Of a stretch of 64,000 bases of DNA, positions 62,476 to 64,000 are shown piece by piece. The notes beneath the pieces were generated by a model. The model worked only from the letters and a program-made list of their open reading frames with translations, was not told where the DNA came from and did not search any database. The DNA comes from Faecalibacter macacae (lineage in GTDB: Bacteria > Bacteroidota > Bacteroidia > Flavobacteriales > Weeksellaceae): assembly GCF_003687725.1 (NCBI RefSeq), contig NZ_RDOJ01000006.1, positions 1 to 64,000 of the forward strand. The letters run 5' to 3'. The position numbers were made by a program, and so were the translations under genes. Numbering within the stretch: the stretch's first letter is position 1; each line of letters begins with the position of its first letter.

Positions 62476-62510
62476 CCCCTATTTCTCCCCCCGAGGAATA
62501 GGGGTATTTT
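62476..62510 (+). terminator. G/C hairpin after the S9 peptidase
   Basis: CCCCTATT (62476-62483) pairs with AATAGGGG (62497-62504), with inner CTC/GAG, followed by a short T-run. Unusually GC-rich for this genome. Confidence 0.65.
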
Positions 62511-62543
62511 AGTTGCAGTTAATTCTAATACCAAAGTTATAGC

Positions 62544-63927
62544 ATGATTAATTTTCATTTAAAAAGAAAGGAAACTAATAAACCTACAATCTGTAGACGC
62601 ATATCTTACGGGATACTTTAGAAATCCAAGTGACAGACTTAAAATCTCAGTAGGTAAATCAATCAATCCAATAGAATTCGGTGATGCTGGTAATAATTTT
62701 AAGTTTAATAGAGATAAAATTAATAAGTCTAAGAAGCACGGTGTTATAATCTTTAAACAGATGTTGGAGGATTTTGAGGCGGCGACTTCTAAAACTGAAG
62801 CTTTCTTCATAGCGAATGGAATTAAACCCTTTAAAGATGATTTTAAAGAACAATTATTAATTAATCTTGGAAGGAAATTCGAAGAAGATGATAATAGGAT
62901 ATTATTAGTCGATTTTATTGAGAAGTATTGCAATGAAAGAACCCAAATGACTCTCAAAGGACAGAATCCAATTAAGGAGAATTCATTAAATAAATATAGG
63001 GAGCAAGGAACTCACATTAAGAACTATCAGGAATATCTTAAAAGACAAATTTATGTTGATGAGTTTAGCTATGAAATGTATATGGAGTTTTTAGATGTGA
63101 TTAATAAAATTGCAATTTAATCACATTAAGAGTAAGAGTAGATTAACTAATAAACTAGGATATTCTCAAGACACCATGAATACGATATCAACTAAACTTA
63201 GATATATTTTGAAACAAGCACGTATTCGTGGTTATAATATACATTCAACATTGTTTTAGATGATGACAGGTTGGTTGTTGGAGTTGGTAAGGGATCAAGA
63301 GGTTATTATTTTAATGAAGAACTACTTCTTCAGATTTATAATCATCAACCTGAATCTGAAATGACCCAGCATGCAAAGGATTTTATTATGATCGCATCAA
63401 CAACAGGAATGCGTCATCAATCTGTAGCTTTAATATATGATGAACATCCAATTGAAATTATAACACCAGAAGTGGATAAGTTTTATGTTGTCATGTATCA
63501 GGCTGATAAAACTGGAATCAAGTTGCTATCACCTATTATGAAGCCAGCAATGGAGGTTTATGATCGTTTGGGAAGGTTCCCTTCTTATAATAGTGTAACT
63601 ACAATAACTAGGCAGATTCGGAGGTTACTAATAGAAATTGGAATTGAAGATGAGGTTAATTTAACCAAAACTATATTCGGAGTAGGTGAGGTGAAAGTAA
63701 CCAAAAAATTAAATGAAATTGCAAGTAGCCATGTTTGTAGAGCTAGCTTTATAACAAATGCACTTAATCTTAGAATGGATAGGAATAAAGTTAAAATGAT
63801 GACGCATCAAGGAATGAATGATGGAACTGCAATCTTCCTTTAAGATAAACGAAGTGATATAGATAGAGCGATTCAGTTTTATGAGGCAAGTAAAGATCTA
63901 GATTCAGTATTATTTACATATAAATAA
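62544..63927 (+). pseudogene. Decayed tyrosine-type site-specific integrase
   Basis: Pieces of one integrase in successive frames. ATG at 62544 starts MINFHLKRKETNKPT, then the frame shifts near 62590 to VDAYLTGYFRNPSDRL and on through the SAM-like core-binding domain to a stop at 63118. The next piece (frame shifted) gives SKSRLTNKLGYSQDTMNTIS up to 63258, and a third shift near 63245 leads to the catalytic domain: Arg in TTGMRHQSV, HVCR (H-x-x-R) and MMTHQGM. A stop at 63841 stands where the catalytic Tyr is expected; the frame continues DKRSDIDRAIQFYEAS to 63927. Three frameshifts and one nonsense mutation: inactive unless sequencing errors explain them. Confidence 0.85.
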
Positions 63928-63955
63928 AAAAGAGGGGTTTTTATACCCACTTTTG
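63928..63955 (+). terminator. Weak terminator after the integrase
   Basis: GGGGT and ACCC arms around a T-rich loop followed by TTTT. No gene is evident in the final 70 nt of the window. Confidence 0.35.
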
Positions 63956-64000
63956 TGTCTTAGTAACCAATTAACAACTTCTTCCTCTATAAAATATTTT

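Noticed and set aside
62559-62957. 132-residue minus-strand open frame
   Set aside because: It is antisense to the integrase relic, whose protein similarity on the + strand is clear; Ser/Leu-rich shadow composition.

Overview
The window is chromosomal DNA of a low-GC Bacteroidota bacterium, most likely class Flavobacteriia (Flavobacteriaceae/Weeksellaceae-like). Support: type IX secretion sorting domains of types A and B, a transcarbamylase of the acetyl/succinyl-ornithine type, a B-type SdhCAB, a DEAD-box helicase next to argS, weak or absent Shine-Dalgarno sites, and many promoters with the Bacteroidota -7 box TAnnTTTG. Genus cannot be settled from this sequence alone. No rRNA, tRNA, CRISPR array or intact transposase was seen.

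Layout. 1-3.0 kb: thioredoxin, 2-Cys peroxiredoxin and two flavodoxin-fold reductases (redox defence). 3.0-11.4 kb: a membrane/SRPBCC gene pair, then an AraC-type regulator divergent from a TolC/EmrA/EmrB-like efflux operon followed by a second, separately expressed EmrB-like paralogue; an 18-bp repeat lies upstream of both efflux transcripts. 11.4-13.0 kb: a formyltransferase-fold protein and an N-acetylglucosamine-kinase-like protein. 13.1-16.7 kb: a TonB receptor operon with small secreted His/Cys proteins, probably for metal uptake. 16.7-17.9 kb: ECF sigma factor and membrane partner. 18.1-21.7 kb: sdhCAB. 21.7-22.8 kb: a gene-free kilobase with four related paired-hairpin elements, then htpG. 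24.8-31.8 kb: DUF72 protein, ornithine transcarbamylase, a MetX-like alpha/beta protein behind a long attenuator-like leader, an EamA transporter and a TSUP/unknown/deoxynucleoside-kinase operon. 31.9-36.5 kb: four T9SS-exported proteins. 36.6-47.3 kb: mostly housekeeping genes (HMA protein, RNA helicase, argS, DUF1810, polysaccharide deacetylase, HAD phosphatase, TerC, EamA, fabH, lpdA). 47.4-59.4 kb: TPR protein, intergenic repeat mosaic, epimerase-like protein, SPFH protein, truC-like gene, acyltransferase/M14 peptidase/thioredoxin-like/DUF4230 cluster, lpxK with a purine nucleoside phosphorylase, and a class II cyclic-nucleotide phosphodiesterase. 59.5-62.4 kb: S9 peptidase. 62.5-63.9 kb: a decayed tyrosine integrase.

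The most unusual signals are non-coding: (1) the four-copy paired-hairpin array between sdhB and htpG, where stem sequences change but pairing is kept; (2) the 5' leader of the MetX-like gene, with its own promoter, an intrinsic terminator before the gene and two overlapping short ORFs; (3) the shared 18-bp element of the efflux locus; and (4) several genes whose -7 box sits 4-6 nt before the start codon, implying leaderless mRNAs. Several start codons were moved downstream because the longest reading frame began inside a promoter box or a terminator.
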